In this document: positions 8,961 through 19,098 of the stretch, piece after piece
Layout: each line of letters begins with the position of its first letter
Position numbering within the stretch: position 1 is the stretch's first letter
NCBI RefSeq assembly: GCF_029201545.1
Contig: NZ_CP104007.1
Span: 2,080,501-2,144,500, forward strand
Length of the DNA stretch: 64,000 nt
From: Devosia sp. FJ2-5-3
Lineage (GTDB): Bacteria > Pseudomonadota > Alphaproteobacteria > Rhizobiales > Devosiaceae
Reading direction: 5' to 3'
Program-made: the position numbers and the translations under genes
The notes under the pieces: model-generated
The model's database searches: none
What the model saw: only the letters and a program-made list of their open reading frames with translations
What the model was told of the DNA's origin: nothing

Positions 8961-9197
8961 ATGAGCCGCAAGGAATTCGACGCGTCCCGTATACGACGCG
9001 CCAAGAGGATCGCCGCCCGCTACGGGCTGACCATCCTGACAGCCGAGAAAATCAAGGTTTTGGGTCAGCCCGGTGGGCATGCCCTGCGCGATGACAAAAG
9101 TTTCAAGATCATCCTTGGGGATGAGCCTAAACCCTTTTCGGCAACGCTGGAAGATATTGAGGCTTATATCGAAAAGCTGGAAGCGGGCGAAGAATAA
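8961..9197 (+). CDS. Hypothetical small basic/acidic protein
   Basis: A 78-aa protein that I do not recognise. The N-terminal third is basic (MSRKEFDASRIRRAKRIAAR), the middle mixed (GLTILTAEKIKVLG), and the end acidic (TLEDIEAYIEKLEAGEE). No signal peptide, membrane helix or cysteine is seen. The ATG at 8961 is preceded by AGGTGAG (8950-8956). A GTG three codons upstream lies inside that ribosome site and is rejected. The codon pattern looks coding. It is a single gene downstream of, and opposite to, tRNA-Ser. Confidence 0.6.
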   Translation: MSRKEFDASRIRRAKRIAARYGLTILTAEKIKVLGQPGGHALRDDKSFKIILGDEPKPFSATLEDIEAYIEKLEAGEE

Positions 9198-9315
9198 GGG
9201 GCGCTGCCATTCGTGGCAAGCAGCGCCATGACCCGACTTGGCACATTCCGTTATTTAATCGGTAACGGGAATCGCCGCACACTGAGCCCGTAGGCTCACA
9301 ATGGAGGCGCGTATC

Positions 9316-9492
9316 GTGTTTACTCTCATCAACGCCGACGCCGACGAAGACGACGCCGAAATCACCGATCCCCAGGAAATCGCAGAATTGTTTGCGGCGA
9401 TCGCTGCCGTGGCAATCGAGAGCCTTGGTGCGTCCCAGGTTCGGGAACTGTTCGATGCCGTGGTCGAGCAGGAGGGTCGCGAACCCAATTAG
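9316..9492 (+). CDS. Hypothetical small acidic protein
   Basis: A 58-aa strongly acidic protein (MFTLINADADEDDAEITDPQ then EIAELFAAIAAVAIESLG) with an amphipathic C-terminal helix. I do not recognise a family. The GTG at 9316 is chosen because GGAGG (9303-9307) lies 8 nt upstream. An ATG at 9301 would add five residues, but it overlaps that ribosome-binding site and has none of its own. It may be a small regulatory or binding protein; there is no functional evidence. A hairpin follows at 9517. Confidence 0.55.
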   Translation: MFTLINADADEDDAEITDPQEIAELFAAIAAVAIESLGASQVRELFDAVVEQEGREPN

Positions 9493-9516
9493 GGCCTTGA
9501 TCTGAGGGTAAAGGCC

Positions 9517-9538
9517 GGTGCCGCCGAAAGGCGGCGCC
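9517..9538 (+). terminator. GC-rich hairpin after the small acidic gene
   Basis: GGTGCCGCC-GAAA-GGCGGCGCC forms a 9-bp stem (one G-U pair) with a GAAA tetraloop. No T-tract follows, so it is either a weak terminator or an mRNA 3' stabiliser separating the small gene from the pxp operon. Confidence 0.45.
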
Positions 9539-9611
9539 GCAAGAGTGGATGTTAGGCCCGATCTGGGTCAATCGTGCCCGCTACGGCGCGCGAAGAGGTT
9601 CGGGATTTCGG

Positions 9612-10271
9612 ATGGCTTTTATCGCCCCAGACAGGCCGATGATCGTGCCTCTGGGAGATAGCGGCATCCTGGTTCGCTTTGGCGAGCAACTCGACGATGC
9701 GGCCAACCGGGCCGCGATCGGCTTCGCGGACAGCGTGTTGCAATCTCCTCCCGCCGGTGTCGAGGAGGTCGTGCCGAGCTTGGTCTCGGTGTTTTTGCGA
9801 TACGATCCCATGCAATCCGATTTCGGCGGGATATGCGGCGAACTTCGCCTGCGGCTGACCGGGCGGCCGAGCGCCCATAGCCCGAACACCCACATAATCG
9901 AAGTGCGTTTCGGTGGCGCGGACGGCCCTGATCTCGAAGCCGTTGCGGCAGAATTGGGCCTCGACGCACCAGGTTTCATCGCCCGTCACAACGCGCTTCC
10001 CCTTCGCGTTCTGACGACTGGATTTGCCCCGGGATTTGTCTATTGCGGCTTTCACCCCGAGGGCCTTGTTCTCCCGCGCCGGCAGAGTGTCAGGCCGATG
10101 GTGCCCGCCGGCAGCGTCCTGTTTGCCGCCGGGCAAACCGCCATTGCGGCCACCGACATTCCCACAGGCTGGCATGTGATCGGCAGGACCGCGTTTCGCA
10201 ATTTCGATCCCCTGACCGATCCCCCGACGCAATTGCGGGCCGGCGATCTCCTGACCTTCAGGGCGATTTAG
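9612..10271 (+). CDS. pxpB: 5-oxoprolinase subunit PxpB (KipI-like)
   Basis: A 219-aa protein of the KipI/allophanate hydrolase subunit 1 family. Visible motifs are PLGDSGILVRFGEQLDD at the N-terminus, then PSLVSVFLRYDP and VLTTGFAPGFVYCGFHPEGL. With PxpC and PxpA it forms the ATP-dependent 5-oxoprolinase that opens cyclised glutamate (5-oxoproline) to L-glutamate. The stop is immediately followed by the pxpC ATG. The ATG at 9612 is used; an in-frame ATG at 9639 is also possible, since the ribosome-binding site is weak for both. The order pxpB-pxpC-pxpA supports the assignment over a urea-allophanate role. Confidence 0.9.
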   Translation: MAFIAPDRPMIVPLGDSGILVRFGEQLDDAANRAAIGFADSVLQSPPAGVEEVVPSLVSVFLRYDPMQSDFGGICGELRLRLTGRPSAHSPNTHIIEVRFGGADGPDLEAVAAELGLDAPGFIARHNALPLRVLTTGFAPGFVYCGFHPEGLVLPRRQSVRPMVPAGSVLFAAGQTAIAATDIPTGWHVIGRTAFRNFDPLTDPPTQLRAGDLLTFRAI

Positions 10272-11171
10272 ATGGCCCTGTTGAGGATAGAGCGCGCGGG
10301 CCCACTGGTTAGCATTCAGGATTCTGGTCGGTTTGGCATGCTTTCGCACGGGGTCAGCGCATCGGGGCCGATGGATCGGCGCAGTTTTGCCCGGGCAGGA
10401 CAATGGGCGGGCGCCACTGACGGGACCGGCATCGAGTTCACCATGGCCGGCCTTGCCCTCACCCTTGTCGAGGGCGAAGTTTTCGCCGCCTGGGACGGTG
10501 GGGAATTTTCAGTGAATCTCAATGCCGGCCGCCTCGATTGGCCGGGTTACACACGCCTCGCCCCAGGCGATCGGCTGGAGATTTCGGCGGGGCCAGGTGG
10601 CAATTACGGCTATCTCCGCTTTGGCGGAAAATTGAACCTCGTCCCCGTTCTCGGCAGCGTCGCCACCAGCACGCGTGCGCGCCTCGGTGGTCTCTCCGGA
10701 CGGACCCTCGCGGCCGGCGATGTGCTGGAAATTGTCGGTGTGGGTGCGGCGCCGCGCTCGCCGCAGATGGAGACGCGCGAGGAGGGGCCGATCCGCTTCC
10801 TTTGGGGGCTGCATGCAGAACTGTTTTCCGCCGAGGTGAGGCAGGCCTTCGTCGCGGCCAAATTCAGGACAAGTACGGCCATGGACCGAATGGGCGTGCG
10901 TCTCGGCGACGAGAGCGGCGTTTTTTCCGCAGCGCGGGTGCTTTCACTGGTTTCCGATCCGGTCGTTGCCGGTGACATCCAGATCCTTGGCGACGGCACG
11001 CCGATCGTGCTCATGCGCGATCACCAGCCGACGGGCGGATATCCCCGAATTGGAACGGTCATCACGGCCGACCTTGATCGTTTCGCCCAGATCAGGCCCA
11101 ATCGCGAAATCTCGTTCGCACCCGTCAGCCTCGACCACGCGCACCGAATATTGCGGAGCCAAACGCCATGA
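10272..11171 (+). CDS. pxpC: 5-oxoprolinase subunit PxpC (biotin-dependent carboxyltransferase-like domain)
   Basis: A 299-aa KipA/allophanate hydrolase subunit 2 family protein. The signature opening IERAGPLVSIQDSGRFGML and the later TSTAMDRMGVRLG and ILGDGTPIVLMRDHQPTGGY segments fit PxpC. It pairs with PxpB to form the catalytic core acting on phosphorylated oxoproline. It starts directly after the pxpB stop with no gap, and its own stop overlaps the pxpA start by 4 bp (ATGA), showing a tightly coupled operon. Confidence 0.9.
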   Translation: MALLRIERAGPLVSIQDSGRFGMLSHGVSASGPMDRRSFARAGQWAGATDGTGIEFTMAGLALTLVEGEVFAAWDGGEFSVNLNAGRLDWPGYTRLAPGDRLEISAGPGGNYGYLRFGGKLNLVPVLGSVATSTRARLGGLSGRTLAAGDVLEIVGVGAAPRSPQMETREEGPIRFLWGLHAELFSAEVRQAFVAAKFRTSTAMDRMGVRLGDESGVFSAARVLSLVSDPVVAGDIQILGDGTPIVLMRDHQPTGGYPRIGTVITADLDRFAQIRPNREISFAPVSLDHAHRILRSQTP

Positions 11172-11929
11172 CGACAATCGATCTCAATGCCGATCTGGGT
11201 GAGGGGATGGGCAATGACGACGATCTGCTCGATATCGTCTCCAGCGCCTCAATCGCAGGCGGCGGTCACGCGGGGGATGCGGCGACGATCCGGCATGTGC
11301 TCAGGAAATGCAAGGCGCGCGGCGTCCGCGCTGGCGCCCATCCCGGCTATGTGGACCGCGCGCGCTTCGGACGCTTTCGCCTGGTCGTGCCGCTCGACAC
11401 ATTGCTGTCCCAGGTGAGGGACCAGATTTTTCTTGTCCGCTACATCGCCGAGGAAATCGGCGTGCCGCTGTCCTATGTCAAACTGCATGGCGCCTTGGCT
11501 AACCAGACAGCCGAAGAACTCGCCTTCGCGGTAGCGATCTTTGCCGCGATCCAGGCCATGGACCCAAAAATCGCGGTCCTCGCCCTCGACAATAGCGAGC
11601 AGGTGCGCGCGGCCAATGCCGTGGGCGCCCCGCTCATCCGCGAGGCCTATGCCGACCGCGCCTATACCGCCGGGGGGCTGCTGGTGCCGCGCAACCAGTC
11701 CGGGGCCGTGATCGAGGATGTCGATGCCGTTATTGCGCGCTGCCTGCGGCTGGCGCGAGCCGGCGAGATCGTGGCAATTGACGGAACTGTCTTGAAATCG
11801 CAGGCGCGCTCGATCTGCCTGCATGGCGACACGCCGGGTGCGGTCGACCTGGCGCGGGAGGTCAGGGCCGCGCTTGAGGCCGAGGGCGTCACCATCGCTG
11901 CCGTGCCGCCGGTAGAAAACTCACCCTGA
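11168..11929 (+). CDS. pxpA: 5-oxoprolinase subunit PxpA (LamB/YcsF family)
   Basis: A 253-aa LamB/YcsF family protein with the hallmark N-terminus IDLNADLGEGMGNDDDLLDI, then SIAGGGHAGD, GAHPGYVDRARFGR and YVKLHGALANQ. These are the conserved metal or phosphate-handling loops of the family. PxpA is thought to supply the ATP-dependent activation of oxoproline, in complex with PxpBC. Length is normal. It is the last gene of the operon, followed by inverted repeats and the convergent livF. Confidence 0.92.
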   Translation: MTTIDLNADLGEGMGNDDDLLDIVSSASIAGGGHAGDAATIRHVLRKCKARGVRAGAHPGYVDRARFGRFRLVVPLDTLLSQVRDQIFLVRYIAEEIGVPLSYVKLHGALANQTAEELAFAVAIFAAIQAMDPKIAVLALDNSEQVRAANAVGAPLIREAYADRAYTAGGLLVPRNQSGAVIEDVDAVIARCLRLARAGEIVAIDGTVLKSQARSICLHGDTPGAVDLAREVRAALEAEGVTIAAVPPVENSP

Positions 11930-11984
11930 GCTCTTCGAGTGGGGAGAGGGTGAAATCGGCAACATGCCTTTAAACCCGAAGAGC
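11921..11984. terminator. Nested inverted repeats between pxpA and livF
   Basis: Two perfect inverted repeats compete at the end of pxpA. TCACCCT (11921-11927) pairs with AGGGTGA (11947-11953). GCTCTTCG (11930-11937) pairs with CGAAGAGC (11977-11984). They lie in the 130-bp gap between convergent genes, so a shared terminator or a degenerate dispersed repeat is plausible. No T-tract is present. Confidence 0.35.
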
Positions 11985-12059
11985 CCAGGGTAACTCTGTG
12001 CCCCCTTTGGAGGCTGCGACGCCCTTCCGGGCTAGCGCGTTGCCAGCAAAGCAGGCGCT

Positions 12060-12829
<770 letters not shown>

Positions 12830-12830
<1 letters not shown>

Positions 12831-13594
12831 CAATGCGCTCCTCCGAGATAGGCTTCCTGCACCTTGGGATTTCCACGCACCTGGTCGGGCGTGCCGTCGG
12901 CAATGATCCGGCCCTGCGCCAGCACCGAGATCTTGTCGGCCAGCGAAAACACCACATGCATGTCGTGCTCGATGATGACCTTGGTCATGCCGCGGCTCTT
13001 GATCTTCTTGAGCAACTCGATGGTGGTATTGGTGTCGTGGCGGCTCATGCCCGCCGTTGGCTCGTCCAGCAGCAAGAGGCGCGGATGCTGGATCAGGCAC
13101 ATCGCCAGCTCCATCCGCCGCTTGTCGCCGCGCGAGAGCGAGCCGGCGAGTGTGTCGCGGCGATTGACGAGCCCCACATCCTCCAGCATGTGCAGGGCTT
13201 CCTCGCGGATGGCTGTCTCGCTGTCGAGCGCCCTCAGCATATTGAGCCCGAAATCGCCGTCGCGCTTGGCGAAGGCCGGGATCATCACATTGTGGAGCAC
13301 CGACAGGTCGGCGAAGATTTCCGGCGTCTGGAACACGCGGGCAATGCCCAGCTGGTTGATCTGATGGGGCTTGCGCCCCGTCAGGATGGTGCCATCGAAA
13401 ACGACCTGGCCGCTGGACGGCGGCAGCTTGCCGATGATCACGTTGAGCAGGGTGGATTTACCGGCGCCGTTGGGCCCGATGATGGCGTGGGTCTTGCCTT
13501 CTTCGACCTGGAGATCGATGTCGGCGAGAGCATGTAGGCCACCGAACCGCTTGTGAACGTCCGCCACGTGCAGGACTACGTTGGAGTTTGCCAT
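12830..13594 (-). CDS. livG: ABC transporter ATP-binding protein, LivG type
   Basis: A 254-aa ATPase, the second nucleotide-binding subunit of the importer. Walker A is AIIGPNGAGKSTLLNV, the signature GSLSRGDKRRMELAMCL (the usual LSGGQ is replaced by LSRGD, a common variant in this subfamily), and Walker B RLLLLDEPTAGMSR, typical of LivG. It heterodimerises with LivF below the LivH/LivM channel. The gap to livM is 9 bp. Confidence 0.92.
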
Positions 13595-13603
13595 TCTGGG
13601 GTC

Positions 13604-14743
13604 CTACTCTGCGGCTTGAGGCTTGGTAACGGTGCGGGGCGAGGAACCCCGGCTCCGGAACGCGGCGGCGATGCGCCGTACGCCTTCCATGATACCGCCG
13701 GGCAGGAAGATCACGACGATCACGAAGACCAGGCCGAGCGTGAGGTTCCAGCCATCGCCGACGAACTTGCTGATCACCTTGACCACGAAGGAATCGAGGC
13801 CTTCGGGCAGGAAGCTGAAGAAGCGGGCCAGGATGTTGTCGTTGAGTGCCGAGAGGATGTTTTCGAAGTACTTGATCACCCAGGCGCCGATGACCGGGCC
13901 GATCAGGGTGCCGACACCGCCAAGGATGGTCATGAGCACGACTTCACCCGAGGCCGTCCACTGCATCCGCTCCGCGCCGGCCAATGGGTCGGTCACTGCG
14001 AGCAGTGCGCCGGCGAGACCCGCATACATGCCCGAGATGACAAAAGCCGAGAGGGCATAGGGGCGCGTGTTGAAGCCCGTGAACTGCATGCGCGTCTGGT
14101 TGGATTTGATCGCCTTGAGCATCATGCCGAAGGGCGAGCCGGCAATACGCTGCGCAAAGAAGAAGCCCAGGATGAGGAAACCGGCGCAGAAGTAGAACCC
14201 GGCATAGCCGCCGAGCGACTGTCCCAGGAGGGTCGGCACGGGCTGGCCCACGAAAGTCTGGCCGATCGCGGCGTCGACATAGCGCGGGTCGCCTAGGGTC
14301 AGCTGCAGCCCGGTTTCGCCATTGGTGATCGGCGTCAGCACCGAATAGGCCAGATTGTAGCTCATCTGGGCGAAAGCGAGCGTCAGGATGGAGAAATAGA
14401 TCCCCGTGCGGCGCAGGCTGAGGAAGCCGATGACGAGGGCGAAGAGCCCGGAGACGATCACCGCGAAGACGAGGGCAGGGATGGCATCGAGCGTCAGCAG
14501 CTTGAACGACCAGACCGCCGTATAGGACCCGACGCCGAAGAAGGCGGCATGGCCGAAGCTGAGATAGCCGGTGAGCCCGAACAGGATGTTGAAGCCGACG
14601 GCGAAGAGCCCGTAGATCATGAAGCGTTGCAGCAGATCGGGGTAGCCGGCGCCGATGGGGGCCAGCCAGATCGGCATCGCGAGGACGACGATTGCGAAGC
14701 CGAGAAGGAGCAGGAGGTCGTTGCGGGACATGAAATTGGTCAT
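13604..14743 (-). CDS. livM: Branched-chain amino acid/amide ABC transporter permease, LivM type
   Basis: A 379-aa inner-membrane permease with about nine to ten hydrophobic segments. The family stretch [20 protein letters not shown] lies near residue 55, and the EAA-like loop [14 protein letters not shown] near 290. It pairs with LivH to form the translocation path. The start ATG at 14743 lies one base after the livH stop. The charged C-terminal tail is ordinary. Confidence 0.92.
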   Translation of the reverse strand: MTNFMSRNDLLLLLGFAIVVLAMPIWLAPIGAGYPDLLQRFMIYGLFAVGFNILFGLTGYLSFGHAAFFGVGSYTAVWSFKLLTLDAIPALVFAVIVSGLFALVIGFLSLRRTGIYFSILTLAFAQMSYNLAYSVLTPITNGETGLQLTLGDPRYVDAAIGQTFVGQPVPTLLGQSLGGYAGFYFCAGFLILGFFFAQRIAGSPFGMMLKAIKSNQTRMQFTGFNTRPYALSAFVISGMYAGLAGALLAVTDPLAGAERMQWTASGEVVLMTILGGVGTLIGPVIGAWVIKYFENILSALNDNILARFFSFLPEGLDSFVVKVISKFVGDGWNLTLGLVFVIVVIFLPGGIMEGVRRIAAAFRSRGSSPRTVTKPQAAE

Positions 14744-14744
14744 G

Positions 14745-15776
14745 TCAGGTCTCCATCACGCCGCGCCGGCCGAACAGGCCACGGGGACGAACCAGAAGAA
14801 TGATCACGGCGACGAGATAGATGATGATCTGGTCGATGCCGGGGATGACGGCCTTCACCTGGTTCATGGAGGCGAAGGACTGGAGGATGCCGAGCATGAA
14901 GCCGGCGGCGACAGCGCCCGGCAGCGAGCCCATGCCCCCTACGACCACCACCACGAAGCTGAGGACGAGGAAGTCCATGCCGATATGATAATTGGGTGGC
15001 AGGAGCGGCGTGTACATCACGCCCGCCATGCCGGCGACGACTGCGGCCAGGCCGAACATGATGGTGAAGCGCCGGTCGATATTGATGCCGAGCAGGCCGA
15101 CGGTTTCGCGGTCTGCCATGCCCGCACGCACGACCATGCCGAAAGTGGTGAACTGGAGGAAGGCGAAGACGCCACCGATGACCACGCCGGCAAAGAGGAA
15201 ATAGACCAGGCGCCAGATCGGGTAGGTGATGACATTGGCCTGCATGCCCAACCACGAACCGATATCCGCCGCGCCGCGCAGATCGGTCGGCATGGGCTGC
15301 GGGATGGGGTTGGGGCCATAGATCGACTTGATGACTTCCTGGGCCACGATGGCGAGGCCGAAGGTCACGAGGATCTGCTCGGCATGGGAGCGCTTGTAGA
15401 AATGCTTGATGATCCCGCGCTCAAGCCCGATGCCGATCAGGAGCATGACGGGAATCGTGATCAGGATGGACACCGGGACGGAGTAATTGACGAGGACCGC
15501 GCCGAAATCCCCCAGCCAGGCTTGCACCAGCGGCTCGCGCACTTCGAGCGGCTGGCCCCAGGGCGAGAGCTTTTCGGGGTCGATGGTGACCGTTTCCATG
15601 GTGAGGAACATGCGCACCGTGACGGCGCAGAAGGCTCCCAGCATGAACAGCGCGCCGTGGGCGAAATTGACGACGCCAAGGGTGCCGAACACCAGGGTCA
15701 GTCCGAGGGCGATCAGCGCATAGGCAGCGCCTTTATCGAGCCCGTTCAGGAATTGAAGAAAAATGACTTCGAACAT
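14745..15776 (-). CDS. livH: Branched-chain amino acid/amide ABC transporter permease, LivH type
   Basis: A 343-aa permease. The N-terminus [20 protein letters not shown] followed by [20 protein letters not shown] is diagnostic for LivH/UrtB. The insert after the second helix (about residues 55-95, with [20 protein letters not shown]) is longer than in E. coli LivH and probably periplasmic. The conserved [15 protein letters not shown] loop is present near 280. It sits 108 bp after the substrate-binding protein gene, with a strong hairpin in the gap. Confidence 0.92.
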   Translation of the reverse strand: MFEVIFLQFLNGLDKGAAYALIALGLTLVFGTLGVVNFAHGALFMLGAFCAVTVRMFLTMETVTIDPEKLSPWGQPLEVREPLVQAWLGDFGAVLVNYSVPVSILITIPVMLLIGIGLERGIIKHFYKRSHAEQILVTFGLAIVAQEVIKSIYGPNPIPQPMPTDLRGAADIGSWLGMQANVITYPIWRLVYFLFAGVVIGGVFAFLQFTTFGMVVRAGMADRETVGLLGINIDRRFTIMFGLAAVVAGMAGVMYTPLLPPNYHIGMDFLVLSFVVVVVGGMGSLPGAVAAGFMLGILQSFASMNQVKAVIPGIDQIIIYLVAVIILLVRPRGLFGRRGVMET

Positions 15777-15821
15777 TGCATGCTCCGTTCAGCGACAGGT
15801 CGCTGTACCAGTGACCCGATG

Positions 15822-15863
15822 CCGGGAGGTCGCCACCGCCAGAATTGGCAGTGGCGACCCGGC
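15822..15863 (-). terminator. Strong intercistronic hairpin between the binding-protein gene and livH
   Basis: GGTCGCCAC (15828) pairs with GTGGCGACC (15851-15859), and an inner GCCA/TGGC and outer GCCGGG/CCCGGC extend the stem. No T-tract follows on the minus strand. Such hairpins between an importer's binding-protein gene and its permease genes usually act as partial terminators or 3' stabilisers, allowing more binding protein than membrane subunits. Confidence 0.6.
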
Positions 15864-15884
15864 TTGGGTGCCTGATCGACTAGA

Positions 15885-17243
15885 CTAGGCGCAGAGCGGT
15901 GCCGGCTCTGCCGGGCCCAACTCGCCGCCGAAGATCGAGGCGTCGTAGGTCGCGGTTTCGCGGTCCACTTCCTGAAACACGTTGAGCACGTCGAACTCGC
16001 TCGTGGGGGCTTCATTGCCCTGCACGACCAGAACCGACTTCATGCACTGATGGTCTTCGGCGCGGTACAGCGTCCGACCATTGCCCATGCCGTCGAACTC
16101 GTGGCCTTCCAGCGCCTTGATGACTTCGGGCGGATAGAAGGTGCCCGCGCGTTCCACGGCGTCTGCGTACATGAGCATCTGGACATAGGCCGTGTGAGCG
16201 GCCTGCGACGGCGGGGAGCCATAGGCTGCACCAAAGGACTTGGTGAAGGCGATGGAGCCCGGATCCTGCAGGTTCCAGTGCCAGTTCGAGGTGCCGAAGA
16301 CGCCACGAACGGCTTCGCCGGCGCCCTTGGCCATCAACTCGGAGATCAGCGGCGTGACGATCTCGAAATTGTGACCGTTGGCCTGGCGATCGCGCATGCC
16401 GAACTGAACTGCCTGGGGCAGGGAGTTCACCATGTCGAGGCCATAGTGGTTGAGGATCAGCACGTCGGCGCCCGAATTCAGGATGGGCGTGAGGTACTGG
16501 GAGTAGTCCGAGGAGCCGAGCGGGGTGCGAACCGCGGCGACGGTTTCCCAGCCGAGGGCTTCGGTTGCGGCCTTGATCGATTCTTCCTGCGTCCAGCCCC
16601 AGGTGTAGTCGGCGGTCAGGTGATAGGCACGGCGCTGCTTGCCATATTGCTCGCCAAGCACGGGACCCAGCGCGATACCGGACTGGTAGGCGTTGAAGAA
16701 GTGGCGGAAGCCGTAGCGGCGTTTGTCTTTGCCGGTCGTGTCGTTGGAGTGCGTGAGGCCGGCCATGAAGATGATTCCCATCTCCTGGCAGAGGCTCTGC
16801 ACAGCGATGGCTTCACCAGAAGACGAGCCGCCAGTGATCATGATGGCGCCATCGCGTTCGATCATGCGGGTGGCGCCGGCGCGGGCCACGTCGGACTTGG
16901 TCTGGCTGTCCGACGAGACATAGCCCACCTTCTTGCCGAGAATGCCGTTGCCCTTGAGGGCGGTGGGGGTGAGGACGTTGATCAGCCCGCCATCGCCTTC
17001 GCCATTGAGGTGGGCGATGGCCAGCTCGTAAGCCTTCTGCTCATCGGCGCCTTCTTCTGCATAGGCGCCGGTCAGGGGCAGGTTGAGCCCGATCGTGACG
17101 GTGTCGCCGGTGGGGTCGTTGCAGAACTCCTGTGCCCATGCCCCCTTGGTGAACACCATGGGCGCTACGCCCGTGCCGATGATGCCGGCCATGCCGGTTT
17201 GCAATACCCTGCGGCGCGTCAGCCCGCGCTTCAAAAGTGTCAT
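15885..17243 (-). CDS. ABC transporter substrate-binding protein, Leu/Ile/Val- or amide-binding type
   Basis: A 452-aa periplasmic binding protein of type 1 fold. The N-terminus TRRRVLQTGMAGIIGTG is a twin-arginine-like signal, and the signal ends after FTKGAWAQ. Mature sequence TVTIGLNLPLTGAYAEEGAD, then MITGGSSSGEAIAVQSLCQE, then QRRAYHLTADYTWGWTQEES fits the urea/amide and branched-chain amino acid group. The ligand cannot be fixed from sequence reading alone. The ATG at 17243 has a near-ideal AAGGAGGAG ribosome-binding site. It heads the livHMGF-type operon and is divergent from the XRE/acyl-type regulator, which may control it. Confidence 0.9.
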   Translation of the reverse strand: MTLLKRGLTRRRVLQTGMAGIIGTGVAPMVFTKGAWAQEFCNDPTGDTVTIGLNLPLTGAYAEEGADEQKAYELAIAHLNGEGDGGLINVLTPTALKGNGILGKKVGYVSSDSQTKSDVARAGATRMIERDGAIMITGGSSSGEAIAVQSLCQEMGIIFMAGLTHSNDTTGKDKRRYGFRHFFNAYQSGIALGPVLGEQYGKQRRAYHLTADYTWGWTQEESIKAATEALGWETVAAVRTPLGSSDYSQYLTPILNSGADVLILNHYGLDMVNSLPQAVQFGMRDRQANGHNFEIVTPLISELMAKGAGEAVRGVFGTSNWHWNLQDPGSIAFTKSFGAAYGSPPSQAAHTAYVQMLMYADAVERAGTFYPPEVIKALEGHEFDGMGNGRTLYRAEDHQCMKSVLVVQGNEAPTSEFDVLNVFQEVDRETATYDASIFGGELGPAEPAPLCA

Positions 17244-17420
17244 AAAGCTCCTCCTTATGGCGCGGGGCCGCTGATGCATTGTCAGCCACTCACCGCAGCC
17301 TGAGTTTCGTCACATTTGAAAAGGGGCGCAATATGCCGTTGTAATCATTGGGTAATTCTGTAAATAGTTGTTATGTGAATTGGACGTGATCGTAAATTCG
17401 TTGACAAGGTGGGGGTGGAA

Positions 17421-19043
17421 ATGCGCGCGCCAATCGGTTTTCGGATCAGTAACAGACGGAAATCGCTGCGCATTTCCCAGGCGGCCCTGGCGCGACAGGT
17501 CGGCATTTCCCCCAGCTATCTGAACCTGATCGAGAACAATAAAAGGGACATTGCGGGGACGCTTCTCCAGCGCGTCGCGCAATGCCTCGATATCGAGATC
17601 GGCGACCTGACGGGGGAGGCGGAGCAAAAGCTGCTTCAGGACCTCGAGGAGGCCTATGCCGATCCCACGGTCGAGTCGTTGCCCTTTCAGCCCGACGAGC
17701 GGCGGCAATTGGTTGCGCAATATCCGGCGAGCGCCATGGCGCTGGCACGGATGCACCGCGCCTATATGGGGGCCGTTACCAATGCCGACGCCTATGCCGA
17801 CCGCCTCCGCTCTGACCCGCTCTTGGGCCAACTTCTGCATCAGGTTCTGTCCGGCATCACCGCCATCCGCTCGAGTGCCGAAATTCTGGAAGACGTTCAG
17901 GATCTCGACGAGGCCGAGCGCAGCCGGTTTCTCGGCGCCATCGGCCGCGAAACCCGCACATTGAGCGAGGTGGCGCGCAGTCTCATCGGACAGTTCGAGA
18001 GTTCGAGCCAGGCGGCGAGCAGTGTTTCGGCCCTGCGCGAAATCGACGACATGATCATCGAGCAGCAGAACTACTTTCCGCAATTGGAAGACGCCGCGGT
18101 GCAGCTTCGCGCGGCGCTGGATGCGCAGGGGCCGTTTGGCATCGAAACCCTCGTTTCGGCGCTGGAGGACGGCTTTGGCGTCACCACTGTCATCGGTGGC
18201 CCCCCAGATAGCCCCGATTTTCCCGGACAATACCGCTATCGTTCCGATGCGCGCATTATGTGGTTTCAGGGGGCCACGACCATGGCGACGCGTCAGTTTC
18301 AGCTGGCGCGGCTATATGGGGAACTCTCGGCCGCCGATAGTCTGCGGCAGACCCTCGACCTGGCCTCGCTCTCCAGCGACAGGGCTAGGCGGCTGGCGGC
18401 GAGGGCTCTGGGGTCATACCTCGCCGGCGCCATCGTTTTTCCCTATTCGAATTTCCTCCGGGAAGCGGTAGCGAGCGGTTACGATATCGACCGCCTGCGC
18501 CAGCGCTTCAATGGTAGTTTCGAGCAGATTGCCCATCGTCTCGTCTCCCTGCGCCGGCCGGGAGAGGAGGGCATTCCCTTCGGTTTCCTGCGCTCCGATC
18601 CTGCCGGGCGCCTGACCAAGCATTTTCCGCTGCCCGGCTTGCTCCTGCCCAATACGGGCCACGCCTGCCCGCTCTGGGGGATTTATGGGGCGTTTCGGCA
18701 GCCCGAGACCCTGCTGCGCCAGGTCGTGCGGTTTTCCGACGGTTCGCGCTATCTGTTCCTGGCGCGATCGCTCCATCAGCGACCGGCCTCCTTCCGCGAA
18801 CCGCATAATGTCGTATCGGTGATGTTGGCCTGCGACGTCCTGCACGCAGACCGCACGGTTTACGCACAAGGCCTCAATTTGCTCGACCAGGGGGTGGACG
18901 TTCCCGTGGGGCCAACCTGCCGCCTCTGTACGCGCCGGGACTGCCCGGCACGACAGGAAGAGGTGCTTTCTCCGGGCGGTCCACGCTCGCCGACACGCGT
19001 TCCGCTTGTACCGAGTGAATTCGGTCTTGGAGATTCTGATTGA
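17421..19043 (+). CDS. XRE-family regulator of the short-chain fatty acyl (RamB/MccR-like) type with a DHp-like helix pair
   Basis: A 540-aa regulator. Residues about 4-65 form an XRE helix-turn-helix (RISQAALARQVGISPSYLNL). Residues about 132-185 look like a histidine-kinase dimerisation/phosphoacceptor hairpin (LLHQVLSGITAIRSSAEILE, His near 140), but no ATPase domain follows. The middle region matches the ImmA/IrrE-like part of this family; where a metalloprotease would have HExxH the sequence reads QLARLYGEL, so zinc binding seems lost. The C-terminus holds the family's cysteine motif CRLCTRRDCPAR. Relatives (RamB, MccR) sense acyl-CoA metabolites and control acetate or propionate use. 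The ATG at 17421 is preferred over a GTG four codons upstream. It precedes a response regulator and a symporter-kinase. Confidence 0.8.
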   Translation: MRAPIGFRISNRRKSLRISQAALARQVGISPSYLNLIENNKRDIAGTLLQRVAQCLDIEIGDLTGEAEQKLLQDLEEAYADPTVESLPFQPDERRQLVAQYPASAMALARMHRAYMGAVTNADAYADRLRSDPLLGQLLHQVLSGITAIRSSAEILEDVQDLDEAERSRFLGAIGRETRTLSEVARSLIGQFESSSQAASSVSALREIDDMIIEQQNYFPQLEDAAVQLRAALDAQGPFGIETLVSALEDGFGVTTVIGGPPDSPDFPGQYRYRSDARIMWFQGATTMATRQFQLARLYGELSAADSLRQTLDLASLSSDRARRLAARALGSYLAGAIVFPYSNFLREAVASGYDIDRLRQRFNGSFEQIAHRLVSLRRPGEEGIPFGFLRSDPAGRLTKHFPLPGLLLPNTGHACPLWGIYGAFRQPETLLRQVVRFSDGSRYLFLARSLHQRPASFREPHNVVSVMLACDVLHADRTVYAQGLNLLDQGVDVPVGPTCRLCTRRDCPARQEEVLSPGGPRSPTRVPLVPSEFGLGDSD

Positions 19044-19098
19044 TTGCGATTTAGTGGCGCAGTCGGTGGTGGGGAGATCGCCGGCACTGGGGGGAAGT

